A stretch of 64,000 nt of DNA from Bacteriovoracaceae bacterium (GTDB lineage: Bacteria; Bdellovibrionota; Bacteriovoracia; Bacteriovoracales; Bacteriovoracaceae): contig CANCFT010000003.1 in assembly GCA_947377285.1 (NCBI GenBank), positions 62,001-126,000 of the forward strand. Direction: 5' to 3'. Shown here piece after piece: positions 19,704 through 31,084 of this stretch. The stretch's first letter is position 1. Every line of letters begins with the position of its first letter. The translations under genes and the position numbers were made by a program. Under the pieces are notes generated by a model. The model saw nothing but the letters and a program-made list of their open reading frames with translations, made no database searches and was not told the DNA's origin.

Positions 19704-20681
19704 TTAAAAGAGAAATGAGTAATTCGTTTCAGTAGAATTACCTGAAGCTGAAGTTGTAGAAGCAATTGACTTTTGTGCTTCTTCAAACCTCTCGGCTAAT
19801 TTTTTGTCATGGTTTATTTTTGTTTCAACGCTCAGTACTTGTATTTTGGTCGTTTGATTTTTAGAATCTCTTAGGTGTATATATTTAGGGAATTCATTTA
19901 TACCATTAAAAAGTATATAATCTTGAGCTTCAAGTTTTACAATGGATTCAGGCGTTGTGTATTCAAATTTTCTTAATCTTCTCTCTTCGTTTGTAAAATA
20001 TCCTTTTACAGACTTCCAATCTACTAGCCACATAAACTCATTATCTGCTTTTACTAATTCTATGTTCTTAGAACGAATAAATGTATTCGCTCGGAAAAGC
20101 TCAAGAACTTTGGTCTTATTGGTTAAATCTGTCGGGTTCAAGGGAGAATTACTATCCCCCTTTCCTTTATTACTCGCGAGGTAAGTTCTATAAGATCTTA
20201 ATAGTTTCATTTTTTCTTCGTTGAGAATGTCTTTATTTCTCACAATTTTAGTACCACTTTTTTCTAGGAAAGCTTCAACTCCTTGCGAGTGATTTGAAGA
20301 GAGCATCATCAATGCTGCATTAAAGAGTCCTTTTTCTGGAGTTTTTTCTTTTTTTATTGCGCTTAAAAAATCTGGAATATACTTCACATCTCGGATTTGA
20401 CTATTTTGCATCTGAGCATTCGAATATCCAATCTGCAAAAATGAGATTTGATTTGGATTTTCAAATGATAAAATTAATTTATAATAATCTGCTTTCGGCT
20501 GTTCACTTTCACTGACGGACCCAATCGATGGCGATGTATTTTGAATCATAGTCTTAATAGTTATTAAATTCCCTTGAACTTCAGCATTGTTTAAGTTTTT
20601 TAGAAGTCCTTCTTCAGTCGGAACAGCGGCCAGGCATGCAAGCGACATACAGACGAGAGAGAGTGCAATTATCTTTTTCAT
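19704..20681 (-). CDS. exported hypothetical protein
   Basis: Signal peptide MKKIIALSLVCMSLACLAA; long ORF. Confidence 0.65.
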   Translation of the reverse strand: MKKIIALSLVCMSLACLAAVPTEEGLLKNLNNAEVQGNLITIKTMIQNTSPSIGSVSESEQPKADYYKLILSFENPNQISFLQIGYSNAQMQNSQIRDVKYIPDFLSAIKKEKTPEKGLFNAALMMLSSNHSQGVEAFLEKSGTKIVRNKDILNEEKMKLLRSYRTYLASNKGKGDSNSPLNPTDLTNKTKVLELFRANTFIRSKNIELVKADNEFMWLVDWKSVKGYFTNEERRLRKFEYTTPESIVKLEAQDYILFNGINEFPKYIHLRDSKNQTTKIQVLSVETKINHDKKLAERFEEAQKSIASTTSASGNSTETNYSFLF

Positions 20682-20688
20682 TTTTTAC

Positions 20689-21576
20689 CTATTTTATTTT
20701 ATACTTTTCAACTTTTTCTTTAATTATTTTTCTCATCATTTCTTCTGAGTCTTTATTCATTAAGGCAAATTCAACTGTTGCATTTAAATAGCCTTCAATG
20801 TTTCCCGTATCAAACCTTTGACCTTCAAAGACGTGAGCATAAACTTCACTTTCACGAGCTAAAAGGTTAATCGCATCTGTTAGTTGGTATTCACCACCAA
20901 CTCCTTTAGGGATGACTTTTAGTGCATCGAATATTTCCGGTCTAAAAATATATCGACCTGGAGTTGCAAGATTACTTGGGGCAACGGCCGGCAAAGGCTT
21001 CTCAACCATATCTGTCATGCGCATTGTTTTATTGTTTTTATCAACAAATTCACCTTTTACAACACCATATTTATATGTTTCCAGTGGATCAACTTCCATA
21101 ACTCCAATGACGTTGGCATTGTTATATTGCTGAGAAACATTAATGAGCTGTTTAATTACTGGATTGGGCCCACGAACAATTTCATCACCTAAAATAACAG
21201 CAAATGGTTCATTGCCGACTATATCTTTTGCACAAAGAACTGCATGACCTAAACCCAATTGTTCTTTCTGGCGAACAGATGTCACTTCAACCATTTTTCC
21301 AATTTGTTGAATCATTTCTAATTCTTTAATTTTGCCATTTTTAATAAGAAAATCTTCGAGATCAAAATTTCGGTCAAAATAATCTTCAATTGCGTTTTTC
21401 CCAGAGGAAGTTACAAATATAACTTGCTCAATACCTGACAAAATTGCTTCCTCAACTACGTAATGAATCATCGGTAAATTGATAATTGGGATCATTTCTT
21501 TAGGTACTTGCTTAGTTGCAGGCAAAAATCTTGTACCTTTACCAGCAACAGGGATGACGGCGCGTCGAATTTTCAT
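20689..21576 (-). CDS. galU: UTP-glucose-1-phosphate uridylyltransferase
   Basis: RRAVIPVAGKGTRFLPATKQVPKEMIPI, FAVILGDEIV, GRYIFRPEIF. Confidence 0.96.
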   Translation of the reverse strand: MKIRRAVIPVAGKGTRFLPATKQVPKEMIPIINLPMIHYVVEEAILSGIEQVIFVTSSGKNAIEDYFDRNFDLEDFLIKNGKIKELEMIQQIGKMVEVTSVRQKEQLGLGHAVLCAKDIVGNEPFAVILGDEIVRGPNPVIKQLINVSQQYNNANVIGVMEVDPLETYKYGVVKGEFVDKNNKTMRMTDMVEKPLPAVAPSNLATPGRYIFRPEIFDALKVIPKGVGGEYQLTDAINLLARESEVYAHVFEGQRFDTGNIEGYLNATVEFALMNKDSEEMMRKIIKEKVEKYKIK

Positions 21577-21607
21577 TATAATTTCCTCTTAGGACTTAAT
21601 TATTTTA

Positions 21608-22501
21608 CTGGGAAATAAAAACATTCGCAATCATATCAAAAAAACTTTGATCTTGTCAGTAATCTTGCTTTCAGCAAATGCCAATTCTAAAATCCATGAA
21701 TTTGAAACAACACGTCTTAAATCATCTGGTGGAACAGGAATTGGGGCAATTTACACTGAAGAAACTGCTTTTTTAAATCCTGCTTCTTTAGCTTTTTTTA
21801 CAGACTCATCTGTCTATGTCCAAAAAGATTTATCTCGTTTAACTTATGATGGTGTTGCTCAACCCAGACCCAAATCATTGGGATTTGTTATGAGTGATGG
21901 TAATCCAAGTCTAAGTGGTTCTCTTAGCTATGTGACCCAAGAAGAAGAAATTTACAAAAGAAAGCGATGGGGTCTTTCCCTTTCAAGTCCTCTTACTGAA
22001 ACTTCTTCTTTTGGAATTAGTACACGCTTAACTACTGATGAAAATACGTCTAGCAAGATAAGTAAAAAATATTACCAAGCCGTACTTGGAGTTACCCATT
22101 TAATTGATGAAAAACTCTCAATTGGTATTGTCGCTTATGACCCATTCCGATCCGCTGGTCAAGAAACCAAAGCGTTAGTTGGATTACAATATATAGTTAT
22201 GAGTTATATAACCGCAGCAATTGATTTTGGTGGAAACTATTATGCCGATGATATTACTAAAACACTTATCTACAAAGGTTCGATTCAGGTGAAAATCCTC
22301 AACGATTTCTACCTCCGCTTTGGTGGATTTAATGATCTCATGAGAAGTGAAAAAGGAAATGGTTATGGACTTGCATGGATTCAACCGAGGCTTTCATTAG
22401 AAATTGCATTAAAAAATACGAAACGCTCAAAAGATATTAGCATTAATCAAACTGCTACCAATCTAAAAGAGACGTCTTTAGCCCTGGCTTTTAAATTTTA
22501 G
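21608..22501 (+). CDS. exported/outer-membrane hypothetical protein
   Basis: ORF track start is TTG 21647; upstream in-frame extension to CTG 21608 gives a complete signal peptide. Confidence 0.6.
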   Translation: MGNKNIRNHIKKTLILSVILLSANANSKIHEFETTRLKSSGGTGIGAIYTEETAFLNPASLAFFTDSSVYVQKDLSRLTYDGVAQPRPKSLGFVMSDGNPSLSGSLSYVTQEEEIYKRKRWGLSLSSPLTETSSFGISTRLTTDENTSSKISKKYYQAVLGVTHLIDEKLSIGIVAYDPFRSAGQETKALVGLQYIVMSYITAAIDFGGNYYADDITKTLIYKGSIQVKILNDFYLRFGGFNDLMRSEKGNGYGLAWIQPRLSLEIALKNTKRSKDISINQTATNLKETSLALAFKF

Positions 22502-22519
22502 AAATAAGCTGAGGAATAA

Positions 22520-23254
22520 TTGGCAAAAAAGAAAATTGATTCAAAAGACCTTAAAGAGCAACGAAAAAGAGAACAAGTCATTGAACTCTATCGGACTCGG
22601 CTTACTCATTTAAAACGAGCTCAGCTACTTGTGCGCGACGACCGCATGGCCCAGGCAGTAGATTCTTACACCAAATACCTTGGTGTTCTTGCCCTTTATT
22701 TTGATACGACAGAAGATAAACTAACTCCGACTCTTTTTGATCCTGTTAAAGATGTCACAGAACTTTTACTTATTAGCCATGCCTATTGGGATCTGGCCAA
22801 AGCATTTGATCGAAGTCCTAATCTTCAGCGTGATTGCTTTCGTTGCTTAGAGCAGTTTACGAAGTTTTCAATTGGTTTTAAGTATCAGCACGTTAATGCT
22901 CAAATTATTCGAAAATTTAATAATAAAAAGCAGGCCCATAATCCAAAAGCCTTTGAAGCTGCTTATCATAAAATTCAAATTAGTTCGAAAAAATGTTATA
23001 TCGCGACCTCTTGTTTTGGAGAGGAAGATATTCGTACTGAAACTTTACGTCATTTTAAATTAGCGATTTCAAAATCTGAATTAGGAAAAGATTTTATCGA
23101 TTTATATTATCAAGTTTCACCAAGGTTAACCTCTATAATAAATCAAAATACAATTACTAAGTTTTTATTGGAGACTTGTTTTTTAAAACCTTTGCTAAAT
23201 GTTCTTATTTTCACAATCAAGCCTTATGTCGACAATAATCAAACTCATTCTTAA
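22520..23254 (+). CDS. hypothetical protein with CFI-box-like C-terminal domain
   Basis: 'KKCYIATSCFGEEDIRTETLRHFKLAISKSELGKDFIDLYYQVSP' resembles the CFIATAAYG...LRxFRD...YYxxSP pattern; TTG start. Confidence 0.6.
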   Translation: MAKKKIDSKDLKEQRKREQVIELYRTRLTHLKRAQLLVRDDRMAQAVDSYTKYLGVLALYFDTTEDKLTPTLFDPVKDVTELLLISHAYWDLAKAFDRSPNLQRDCFRCLEQFTKFSIGFKYQHVNAQIIRKFNNKKQAHNPKAFEAAYHKIQISSKKCYIATSCFGEEDIRTETLRHFKLAISKSELGKDFIDLYYQVSPRLTSIINQNTITKFLLETCFLKPLLNVLIFTIKPYVDNNQTHS

Positions 23255-24338
23255 AGAATGGATACGTTTTTTCATCGGATCGGTTTTAGTATTACTTATT
23301 GTACTTTCGCTGGGTCATGTACTAAATGCATTATTGAAAGACTCATCTGGATTTAAAATAATTCTTGAAAGTTTGTTTCTCGAAACACCAAGCTTTATGG
23401 TAAAAATCTTTCCTGTTTCATGCTTGGTTGCTTCACTTTTCTCTATTAACAAATTAAAAAATAGAAATGAGCTCACTGCTATTTTTGCAAGTGGATTTTC
23501 ACGACGAAATTTTATTTTAACCATTGGAATAATTGGTGGAATAATTGGTGTTTTATTATTTTTTATTAATGCTTATTTAGTTCCAAGTGCAAAACATCGA
23601 CTAGATCAAATAACGAATAATCAAAACGTGGCTTCTCCAAAGGATTCAATTCAAAAGTCATCTATTTCTATAAATGCATTAAATTCTGGAAAAATTTGGT
23701 TTAAGGGACAAGATTACTTTTTTTCTTATAGCTCTTTTGATAAAAAAACAAATACACTCTATAATTTAACACTCTATTATTATGACAAAAACTTTAAATT
23801 TACCGAACAAATTTCTGCTGCTTATGCTGAATATCAAAATGAAGACAATTGGCTCTTGCACCGAGAGCTACATTATACAAATTTAGATAATAAAACCTTT
23901 CCGAGTGTGCGATATTTCAAATCTTCATCAATTAAAATACGCGAAACTCTCTCTGATTTTAGACAAATCAATGCCGACATTTCTACATTAAACATCTGGA
24001 AACTTTACGATTATATTAACGTTTTGAAATCAAATGGTATTAATTATAGTGAATATTTTGTTACTTTTTTAGATAAATTTTCTTCAGGTTTTACTTGCCT
24101 AGTTCTCTCTATTCTTGCATCTATTGCCTTATTCAATCCAAATCGACGCAATAGTTCTTTTGGTAAAAACGTAGCCTTAGTCCTTTCTTTCACGTTTATT
24201 TATTGGTTTATTTATTCTTATTTCCTAACTCTTGGCCAAACAAGTCGAATTCCTGCCCTCACTGCAACATTTGGCGTCCCTTCACTCTTTGCGCTCTACT
24301 TAGCTTTCTACTTTTTTTACCATCGCAAATTGCGTTAA
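23226..24338 (+). CDS. LptF/LptG (YjgP/YjgQ) family permease
   Basis: N-terminal TM 'FIGSVLVLLIVLSLGHVLNALL', 'FPVSCLVASLFSINKLKNRNELTAIFASGFSRRNFI', C-terminal TM helices. Confidence 0.88.
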   Translation: MSTIIKLILKEWIRFFIGSVLVLLIVLSLGHVLNALLKDSSGFKIILESLFLETPSFMVKIFPVSCLVASLFSINKLKNRNELTAIFASGFSRRNFILTIGIIGGIIGVLLFFINAYLVPSAKHRLDQITNNQNVASPKDSIQKSSISINALNSGKIWFKGQDYFFSYSSFDKKTNTLYNLTLYYYDKNFKFTEQISAAYAEYQNEDNWLLHRELHYTNLDNKTFPSVRYFKSSSIKIRETLSDFRQINADISTLNIWKLYDYINVLKSNGINYSEYFVTFLDKFSSGFTCLVLSILASIALFNPNRRNSSFGKNVALVLSFTFIYWFIYSYFLTLGQTSRIPALTATFGVPSLFALYLAFYFFYHRKLR

Positions 24339-24357
24339 TTTATGATATCAATTTTCT

Positions 24358-24948
24358 ATGAATAAAAATTTTTTAGAAAATTATCTGCTAGAAGGTAAGA
24401 CGCTCACCATCCATACTTACCCAGCACCAATATTAAAACAAATTGCAAAACCAGTGACAGAATTTAATTCTGAATTGCATGAATTAGTAAAAAACATGCT
24501 TTTTACTATGTATAATGCTCCAGGTATTGGTCTTGCTGCTCCTCAAGTGGGAGCGAGTATTAGAATGTTTGTTTTAGATATTTGGTTTGACCGTGAAAAA
24601 GTAACTCTAGCAGATGGGTCAGTTGAATACAGGCTTTCAGAATTTGCCCCAATGGTTTTCTGCAACCCAGTTTTTAAAAATAAATCTGGTGAAGTTATCC
24701 ACGAAGAAGGCTGCCTAAGTGTTCCAGGAATTTATGAAGACGTTAAAAGATCTGAGTTTGTTACAGTTGAGTTTCAAGATATGTTTGGTGAACACCTTAC
24801 GATTGAAGCAGATGAACTTTTATCGGTTTGTTTACAACACGAAAATGATCATTTAGATGGAATTGTTTTTATAGAGAGATTAAGTTTTTTGAAAAAAAAT
24901 CTCCTTGAAAAAAAGTTTTTAAAACAACAACAAAAGAAAAAACAATGA
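24358..24948 (+). CDS. def: peptide deformylase
   Basis: PGIGLAAPQVG, EEGCLSVPG, QHENDHLDG. Confidence 0.97.
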   Translation: MNKNFLENYLLEGKTLTIHTYPAPILKQIAKPVTEFNSELHELVKNMLFTMYNAPGIGLAAPQVGASIRMFVLDIWFDREKVTLADGSVEYRLSEFAPMVFCNPVFKNKSGEVIHEEGCLSVPGIYEDVKRSEFVTVEFQDMFGEHLTIEADELLSVCLQHENDHLDGIVFIERLSFLKKNLLEKKFLKQQQKKKQ

Positions 24949-25892
24949 CAAAAAAACTAAATGTTGTTTTTTGTGGAACACCTGATTTTTCAGTACCAAC
25001 CTTAGAGCTATTACATAATCATCCTCATATAAATCTCGTAGGCGTTGTAACAATGCCAGATCGTCCATCAGGCAGAGGTCACGAACTTCATTCTCCACCA
25101 GTAGCGGAATACGCAAAAAAACACAAACTTCCACTTTTTCAAACTGAAAATATAAACCGAGATGAAAAAACTTTAGATGAATTCACCAATTTAAAAATTG
25201 ATTTTATTTTGGTTATAGCCTTTGCACAATTTCTAGGTTCACGAATATTAAATCTTCCCAAGCTAGGATGTTTTAATATTCATACTTCAATTTTACCGAA
25301 ATACCGTGGTGCTGCGCCCATTCAATATGCCTTAATGAATGGAGACAAAACAACGGGAGTTTCAATTCAAAAAATGGTCAAAGAAATGGATGCTGGAGAT
25401 CTTGTACATTTTTATGAATTGCCGATATCTTTAACAGAAACAGGTGGCCAACTTTTTGTTAGATTAAAATTTCAAGCAGCACTTAGTACAAACATTCTAA
25501 TTGAAAATATTTTAACTGAAAGGCTAATTTTCACCCCCCAAGATCCAAAGGGAATAAGTTTTGCACCAACTTTAAAAAAAGAAGATGGCTTTCTAGATTT
25601 TAAAAATAGTTCTTATCAAAAAATCAAACACCAAATCCAAGCACTTGATCCGTGGCCAGGAACTTATTGTTTTCTAAATCAAATGAGATTAAAAGTTTTT
25701 GAAATTGAAAAACTTGATAGAAAACTTGTTGCTGGCTCTACGTCTATAGATTTTAGCCAAATTGCTATTGGTGTTGGCGATGGAGTCATTCGGCTTTCTA
25801 AAATTCAACTTGAAGGTAAAAAAGTTTGTACTGATACTGAATTATTAAACGGTTTAAAAAATAAGGGCGGAGAGATTATAATCAATCCGTAA
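24945..25892 (+). CDS. fmt: methionyl-tRNA formyltransferase
   Basis: VVFCGTPDFSVPTLELL, SILPKYRGAAPIQ, ALDPWPGTYC; 4-bp overlap with def. Confidence 0.97.
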   Translation: MTKKLNVVFCGTPDFSVPTLELLHNHPHINLVGVVTMPDRPSGRGHELHSPPVAEYAKKHKLPLFQTENINRDEKTLDEFTNLKIDFILVIAFAQFLGSRILNLPKLGCFNIHTSILPKYRGAAPIQYALMNGDKTTGVSIQKMVKEMDAGDLVHFYELPISLTETGGQLFVRLKFQAALSTNILIENILTERLIFTPQDPKGISFAPTLKKEDGFLDFKNSSYQKIKHQIQALDPWPGTYCFLNQMRLKVFEIEKLDRKLVAGSTSIDFSQIAIGVGDGVIRLSKIQLEGKKVCTDTELLNGLKNKGGEIIINP

Positions 25893-25897
25893 CAATA

Positions 25898-26554
25898 ATG
25901 ATGACAACCATATCACCAAGTCTTTTAGCTTGTGATTTTTTAAATATTGAGCCTGAGCTTTCAGCGTTTGAAAATGTTTCAAACATTTGGTTTCATCTTG
26001 ATATTATGGATGGCCACTTTGTGCCCAACTTAACCTTTGGACACCCTGTCGTTGAACTCATTACAAAAAAAACAAAGCATAAATGTGATGCCCATTTCAT
26101 GGTCACAAATCCAGAATTTTACGGTGAAACCATGAAGTCTTATGGGCTATATAATTTTACATTTCACTTAGAATCGACACAAAACTCTTTTGAGTTTATT
26201 AAAACATTAAAAAAAACTTATCCAAGTGTTGGCATTTCAATTAAACCTTTAACTCCAACAAAACTTTTAACTGATGATATTTTAAAAGCAGTTGATCTTG
26301 TATTAGTTATGTCTGTAGAACCTGGCTTTGGTGGACAATCATTTATGCCTTCTGCATTTGATAAAATTATAGAATTAAAACAAAGACGTGAAAAACTTGG
26401 AACTCAATTTGTTATTCAGGTAGACGGTGGTATTAGTAATAAAAATTCAAAGGAATTAATTCATGCTGGAGCCGACAACCTTGTTGCAGGCTCATTTGTA
26501 TTTAAAAATTCAAAAGAAAATTATTTAACTGCAATAGAATCACTTCGAAGCTAG
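25898..26554 (+). CDS. rpe: ribulose-phosphate 3-epimerase
   Basis: SPSLLACDF, HLDIMDGHFVPNLTFG, MSVEPGFGGQSF, VDGGI. Confidence 0.97.
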   Translation: MMTTISPSLLACDFLNIEPELSAFENVSNIWFHLDIMDGHFVPNLTFGHPVVELITKKTKHKCDAHFMVTNPEFYGETMKSYGLYNFTFHLESTQNSFEFIKTLKKTYPSVGISIKPLTPTKLLTDDILKAVDLVLVMSVEPGFGGQSFMPSAFDKIIELKQRREKLGTQFVIQVDGGISNKNSKELIHAGADNLVAGSFVFKNSKENYLTAIESLRS

Positions 26555-26558
26555 TTTT

Positions 26559-27149
26559 TTAAAAAGCCATTTTGAAAATATAAAGGGCCGCTGTTAAAAG
26601 TGTTTTGTTTGAAGATATTTTTAATGCAATGTTTTGATCACAAGTTACAATATTCGAAGATCTTTCACTTGTACAAATCTGATCCCCAATGAGTAGAGAT
26701 TGTGAATTATTTTTATTAATATCCAATTCTTTTATAGCTAGAAGACTAGTGTTTTTTATTGTTCCAGCATAAGTCTCTTCTAGAACTTCGCCACTTATTT
26801 TAAAAGATTTTAATCGACCAAAAAATGATCTCTCAATAGTTACTAAAACATCCTTATCGATATTAGCATTTTCATCCTGAATTCTTATTAATCCCCTATC
26901 AAGGGTATAAGTAAGTTTTGAATTATTCACACTTTTCTTAAAACCGAAGATAACTTCTTTTTTAGATGTTACAATTGTATCTAATTTAGATACTTCGTTT
27001 ATCTTTTCAAAGGTATCTGTTTTATCATTTTTTTTAAATGTAATAGTATTATGAATTTTTAAATCTAAGTTAGCAGTACTTGATCCTGCTGCGAATGTTG
27101 AAGTTGTAAATGTTAAAGCTAAAACCATCGACAATAGTGATATTTTCAT
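26559..27149 (-). CDS. exported hypothetical protein
   Basis: Signal peptide MKISLLSMVLALTFTTSTFAA. Confidence 0.65.
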   Translation of the reverse strand: MKISLLSMVLALTFTTSTFAAGSSTANLDLKIHNTITFKKNDKTDTFEKINEVSKLDTIVTSKKEVIFGFKKSVNNSKLTYTLDRGLIRIQDENANIDKDVLVTIERSFFGRLKSFKISGEVLEETYAGTIKNTSLLAIKELDINKNNSQSLLIGDQICTSERSSNIVTCDQNIALKISSNKTLLTAALYIFKMAF

Positions 27150-27234
27150 TCGGTCTCCAAGAAAAAGGCATTATTTGTTGAATGCTAGCCTTTTCCTTAA
27201 AATTCTCAATGGAGATTGTATTAATTACATTCTC

Positions 27235-27693
27235 TTAGAATCGATAACGAAGTCCAATTCCACCTTCTAGATCTAAATTTGTTGATGGAACGAGGTCGAA
27301 AGCGAGTGCAAGTTCTCCAAAAAATTCAATTCGTGGATCTTTTAATTTATAATTGACTCCAACTGGTACCCGAGGTCCAATGGCCACATCATTATCATGA
27401 GGTCCACTCTTAATTGAAACAAACCGAGCTCCAATTCCGTAGTATAATTCTACTGGAATTTCAGATGGTGTAGAAAATGTAAGTACTTTCTCAAATAAAT
27501 AATCTGTATGAAATTCAAGACCCAATTCATCGGCTAATGAATATGCCAATGTGCCATCTATTGAATGAGTTTCATCCAATGTAACCTTTGCTGAAATACC
27601 TGTTGGTGCTCCTAGAACAACTCCAAGTTGAAATTCTGATGCTAAACAATTTTGCACAGCTAATAATAGCGCCATACTTAAAAATGCCTTCAT
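27235..27693 (-). CDS. exported small outer-membrane beta-barrel-like protein
   Basis: Signal peptide from MKAFLSMALLLAVQNCLA, AGGAG RBS, C-terminal GGIGLRYRF. Confidence 0.7.
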   Translation of the reverse strand: MKAFLSMALLLAVQNCLASEFQLGVVLGAPTGISAKVTLDETHSIDGTLAYSLADELGLEFHTDYLFEKVLTFSTPSEIPVELYYGIGARFVSIKSGPHDNDVAIGPRVPVGVNYKLKDPRIEFFGELALAFDLVPSTNLDLEGGIGLRYRF

Positions 27694-27834
27694 TTTCCTG
27701 CTCCTTCTTTTTTGATGATTTTGGTTCATCTGTAGGTCTAAGATACTAATGAATTTTTCTATTTTTCATAGGGCATGTGCGCAAAACACCATTACAAAAG
27801 ATCAGAAGTCATTTAGGATAAATTAGGTTTTATT

Positions 27835-29385
27835 TTGGAGAGATTAGATATGAGCATTATTCTTAATGGGCAAAGTTTAACGATTGATCATGTTTACCAA
27901 GTTGCTTATGCAACAAAGGGGTCATTGTTATTGTCTATAGATCCCGCAGCACTGGTAAAGATGAAAGCTTCAAGGGCATTCGTTTATGATATTGTAAAAA
28001 AGGGAAAGCCTGTTTACGGAATAAATACCGGATTCGGTGCACTTTCCAGCAAACATATAGAAGAAAAAGACTTAGCTCAACTTCAGTTAAATTTAATACG
28101 CTCACATTGCACTGGCCTCGGCAGACCTTTTTCAAAAGAAATAACCAGAGCAATAATGCTATTGCGAGCTAATTGTTTAATCTCTGGATATTCTGGAGTT
28201 GAGCCAAGCACAGTTGAATTATTACTTGAATTTTTAAATGAACATATTACTCCTGTCGTTCCTGAAAAGGGTTCTGTTGGGGCATCCGGTGACTTGGCAC
28301 CACTTTCTCATATTGCCTTAGCTTTAATTGGTGAGGGTGATGTTGAATTTGAAGGAAAAATTGTTAATTCTAAATTTGCCATCAACCATATTCAAAAAAC
28401 TCCGGCCATCCTCGGTCCTAAAGATGGATTAGCGTTAATTAATGGTACTGCATGTATGGGGGCTCTTGGTGCGCTCGCTGTTTATGAAGCCAAACAAATT
28501 ATGATTTTAGCTGATATTGCCACAACACTTACTCTCGATAGTGTTAAGGGAACATCGGCTGCTTACAACCCGAAAATAACTTCACTAAAACCTCATCCTG
28601 GTCAAATAGCATCAGTAGAAAATCTTAATAAATTATTATCACATTCTCCGTTAAAAGAATCTCACCCTGATTGTGGAAAAGTTCAAGATCCTTATTCGCT
28701 TAGATGTGTTCCTCAAGTTCACGGTGCTTGCAGGCAAACTTTAATACATGCAGAAGATGTTATCTCAACTGAACTAAACGCTGTGACTGACAATCCATTA
28801 ATTTTTGTCGATACAGGTGAAGTGATCTCTGGTGGAAATTTTCATGGTGAAGCTCTTGCTCTTGTTATGGATTATTTGGCCATGGGAGTGGCTGAAATTT
28901 GTAATATAAGTGAACGCAGAATTGAAAAAATGATGAATCCAGTTTTTTCAGACCTACCAGCTTTTCTTACTAAAAACTCTGGACTCAACTCAGGGCTTAT
29001 GATTGCCCATGTAACTGCTGCTGCATTAGTTTCTGAAAATAAATATTTATGTCACCCTGCCTCTGTTGATTCCGTTCCAACTTCTACTGATAAAGAAGAT
29101 CATGTTTCAATGGGCGTTACTGCAGGGAGAAAGCTTCATGATGTTATTTCAAATGCTAAATCAGTTCTTGCAATTGAATTTCTTTGCAATACTCAAGCTC
29201 TCGACTTTCAGCGTCCTCTAAAATCCTCCCCTCCTCTCGAAGCAGTTCATACTTTAATTAGACGTCATGTCGACACTATTGATAATGACCGAATATTTTA
29301 TAAAGATATCAACAATATTATCAAACTTATTAACAGTGGTGAAATTATTACTTCCGTTGAATCAACCATAGGTAAACTAAACTAA
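27835..29385 (+). CDS. hutH: histidine ammonia-lyase
   Basis: [25 protein letters not shown] (MIO triad), [15 protein letters not shown]. Confidence 0.96.
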   Translation: MERLDMSIILNGQSLTIDHVYQVAYATKGSLLLSIDPAALVKMKASRAFVYDIVKKGKPVYGINTGFGALSSKHIEEKDLAQLQLNLIRSHCTGLGRPFSKEITRAIMLLRANCLISGYSGVEPSTVELLLEFLNEHITPVVPEKGSVGASGDLAPLSHIALALIGEGDVEFEGKIVNSKFAINHIQKTPAILGPKDGLALINGTACMGALGALAVYEAKQIMILADIATTLTLDSVKGTSAAYNPKITSLKPHPGQIASVENLNKLLSHSPLKESHPDCGKVQDPYSLRCVPQVHGACRQTLIHAEDVISTELNAVTDNPLIFVDTGEVISGGNFHGEALALVMDYLAMGVAEICNISERRIEKMMNPVFSDLPAFLTKNSGLNSGLMIAHVTAAALVSENKYLCHPASVDSVPTSTDKEDHVSMGVTAGRKLHDVISNAKSVLAIEFLCNTQALDFQRPLKSSPPLEAVHTLIRRHVDTIDNDRIFYKDINNIIKLINSGEIITSVESTIGKLN

Positions 29386-31058
29386 TGAACACTCATAAAC
29401 CAATACCACTTCCACCCACTGGCAACAAACTAACTTGCAAAGGCTGGCATCAAGAAGCAGCACTTCGCTGTCTTCTTAACAACCTCCACCCTGATGTAGC
29501 GGAAGATAGAGATAATCTTATTGTCTATGGAGGCAACGGCCAAGCGGCTAGAAACCATCAAGCACTTGAAGACATAATTCACGCTTTAAAAACAATAGAA
29601 AATAATGAGACCTTACTCATTCAATCTGGAAAACCAGTCGCTATTTTTCCGAGTCATGAGCATGGACCAAGAGTCTTAATTGCAAACTCAAATTTAGTTC
29701 CTCATTGGGCAACTTGGGAGCATTTTAATAAATTAAAAGACGAAGGTCTTATGATGTATGGCCAAATGACTGCTGGGTCATGGATATACATAGGAACTCA
29801 AGGAATTCTCCAAGGTACCTATGAAACATTTATGGCTGCCGCAGAAAAACACTTTGGTGCGGATAAAGATTTAACTGGAAAACTTGTTTTAACTGCGGGC
29901 ATTGGTGGAATGGGTGGAGCTCAGCCACTTGCAGTTAAAATGGCAAATGGAGTTTGCTTAGCTTGTGACGTAGACATTGAAAGAATTAATAAAAGAATTA
30001 AATCTAAGTATCTCGACGTCTTATGTAGTAATTATGATGAAGCTATAAACCTTGCTCTTGAATCACAAAAAAACAAAACTGCAATTTCGATCGGTGTAGT
30101 TGGTAATGCTGCTCACTTTTTTAAATATGTATTAAGTAAAAACATTATTCCTGACTTAGTAACAGACCAAACCTCTGCTCACGATCCGTTAAATGGATAT
30201 GTTCCAGATCAAATGTCTTTAAAAGAAGCTTTTGATTTAAGAAAAGATAATCCTGAAAAATACGTTTCTCTTTCACAACTCACGATGGGTGAACATGTAA
30301 AAACAATGTTAGCATTTCAATCTCTTGGATCACATGTTTTTGATTACGGAAATAATCTTCGCGAAGGAGCAAAAATATCCGGCATAAAAGATGCCTATAA
30401 TTTTCCAGGTTTTGTCCCTGCTTATATACGTCCACTTTTTTGCCAAGGATCCGGTCCTTTTCGCTGGGTTGCTCTCTCTGGTGATCCTGAAGATATTCGA
30501 GTTACAGATAATGCTCTTAAGGAATTATTTCCTGAAAATAAAAAACTACATACTTGGCTTAACAAAGCAGCTGAAATGGTAGCCTTTCAAGGTTTACCTG
30601 CACGAATTTGTTGGCTTAAGTATGGCGACAGAGAAAAAGCAGGTCTCCTTTTTAATAAATTAGTTAGAGAAGGAAAAGTAAAAGCACCGATAGTTATCGG
30701 TCGAGATCATCTAGACTGTGGCTCTGTGACAAGTCCAAATCGCGAAACAGAAGGCATGCTTGATGGTACAGATGCTGTTTCTGATTGGTCCCTTTTAAAC
30801 TTAATGATTAATACAATGAACGGAGCTTCTTGGACTTCATTCCATCATGGTGGTGGTGTCGGGATAGGTTATTCACAACATTCTGGAATGGTTATTTGTT
30901 GTGATGGTACAGAAGATTTAGACAAACGACTTTCACGAGTTTTAAACTCTGATCCAGGAATGGGTGTCGCAAGACATGCAGATGCTGGATATGAAGTCGC
31001 TATTGAGTCTGCAAAAAATAGTAAATTAAAACTTCCTTCTCTAAAAATTAACTCTTAA
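29385..31058 (+). CDS. hutU: urocanate hydratase
   Basis: [61 protein letters not shown] overlap with hutH. Confidence 0.96.
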   Translation: MNTHKPIPLPPTGNKLTCKGWHQEAALRCLLNNLHPDVAEDRDNLIVYGGNGQAARNHQALEDIIHALKTIENNETLLIQSGKPVAIFPSHEHGPRVLIANSNLVPHWATWEHFNKLKDEGLMMYGQMTAGSWIYIGTQGILQGTYETFMAAAEKHFGADKDLTGKLVLTAGIGGMGGAQPLAVKMANGVCLACDVDIERINKRIKSKYLDVLCSNYDEAINLALESQKNKTAISIGVVGNAAHFFKYVLSKNIIPDLVTDQTSAHDPLNGYVPDQMSLKEAFDLRKDNPEKYVSLSQLTMGEHVKTMLAFQSLGSHVFDYGNNLREGAKISGIKDAYNFPGFVPAYIRPLFCQGSGPFRWVALSGDPEDIRVTDNALKELFPENKKLHTWLNKAAEMVAFQGLPARICWLKYGDREKAGLLFNKLVREGKVKAPIVIGRDHLDCGSVTSPNRETEGMLDGTDAVSDWSLLNLMINTMNGASWTSFHHGGGVGIGYSQHSGMVICCDGTEDLDKRLSRVLNSDPGMGVARHADAGYEVAIESAKNSKLKLPSLKINS

Positions 31059-31084
31059 CTTTTTTAAAACTAAGGGCCTCTAAG

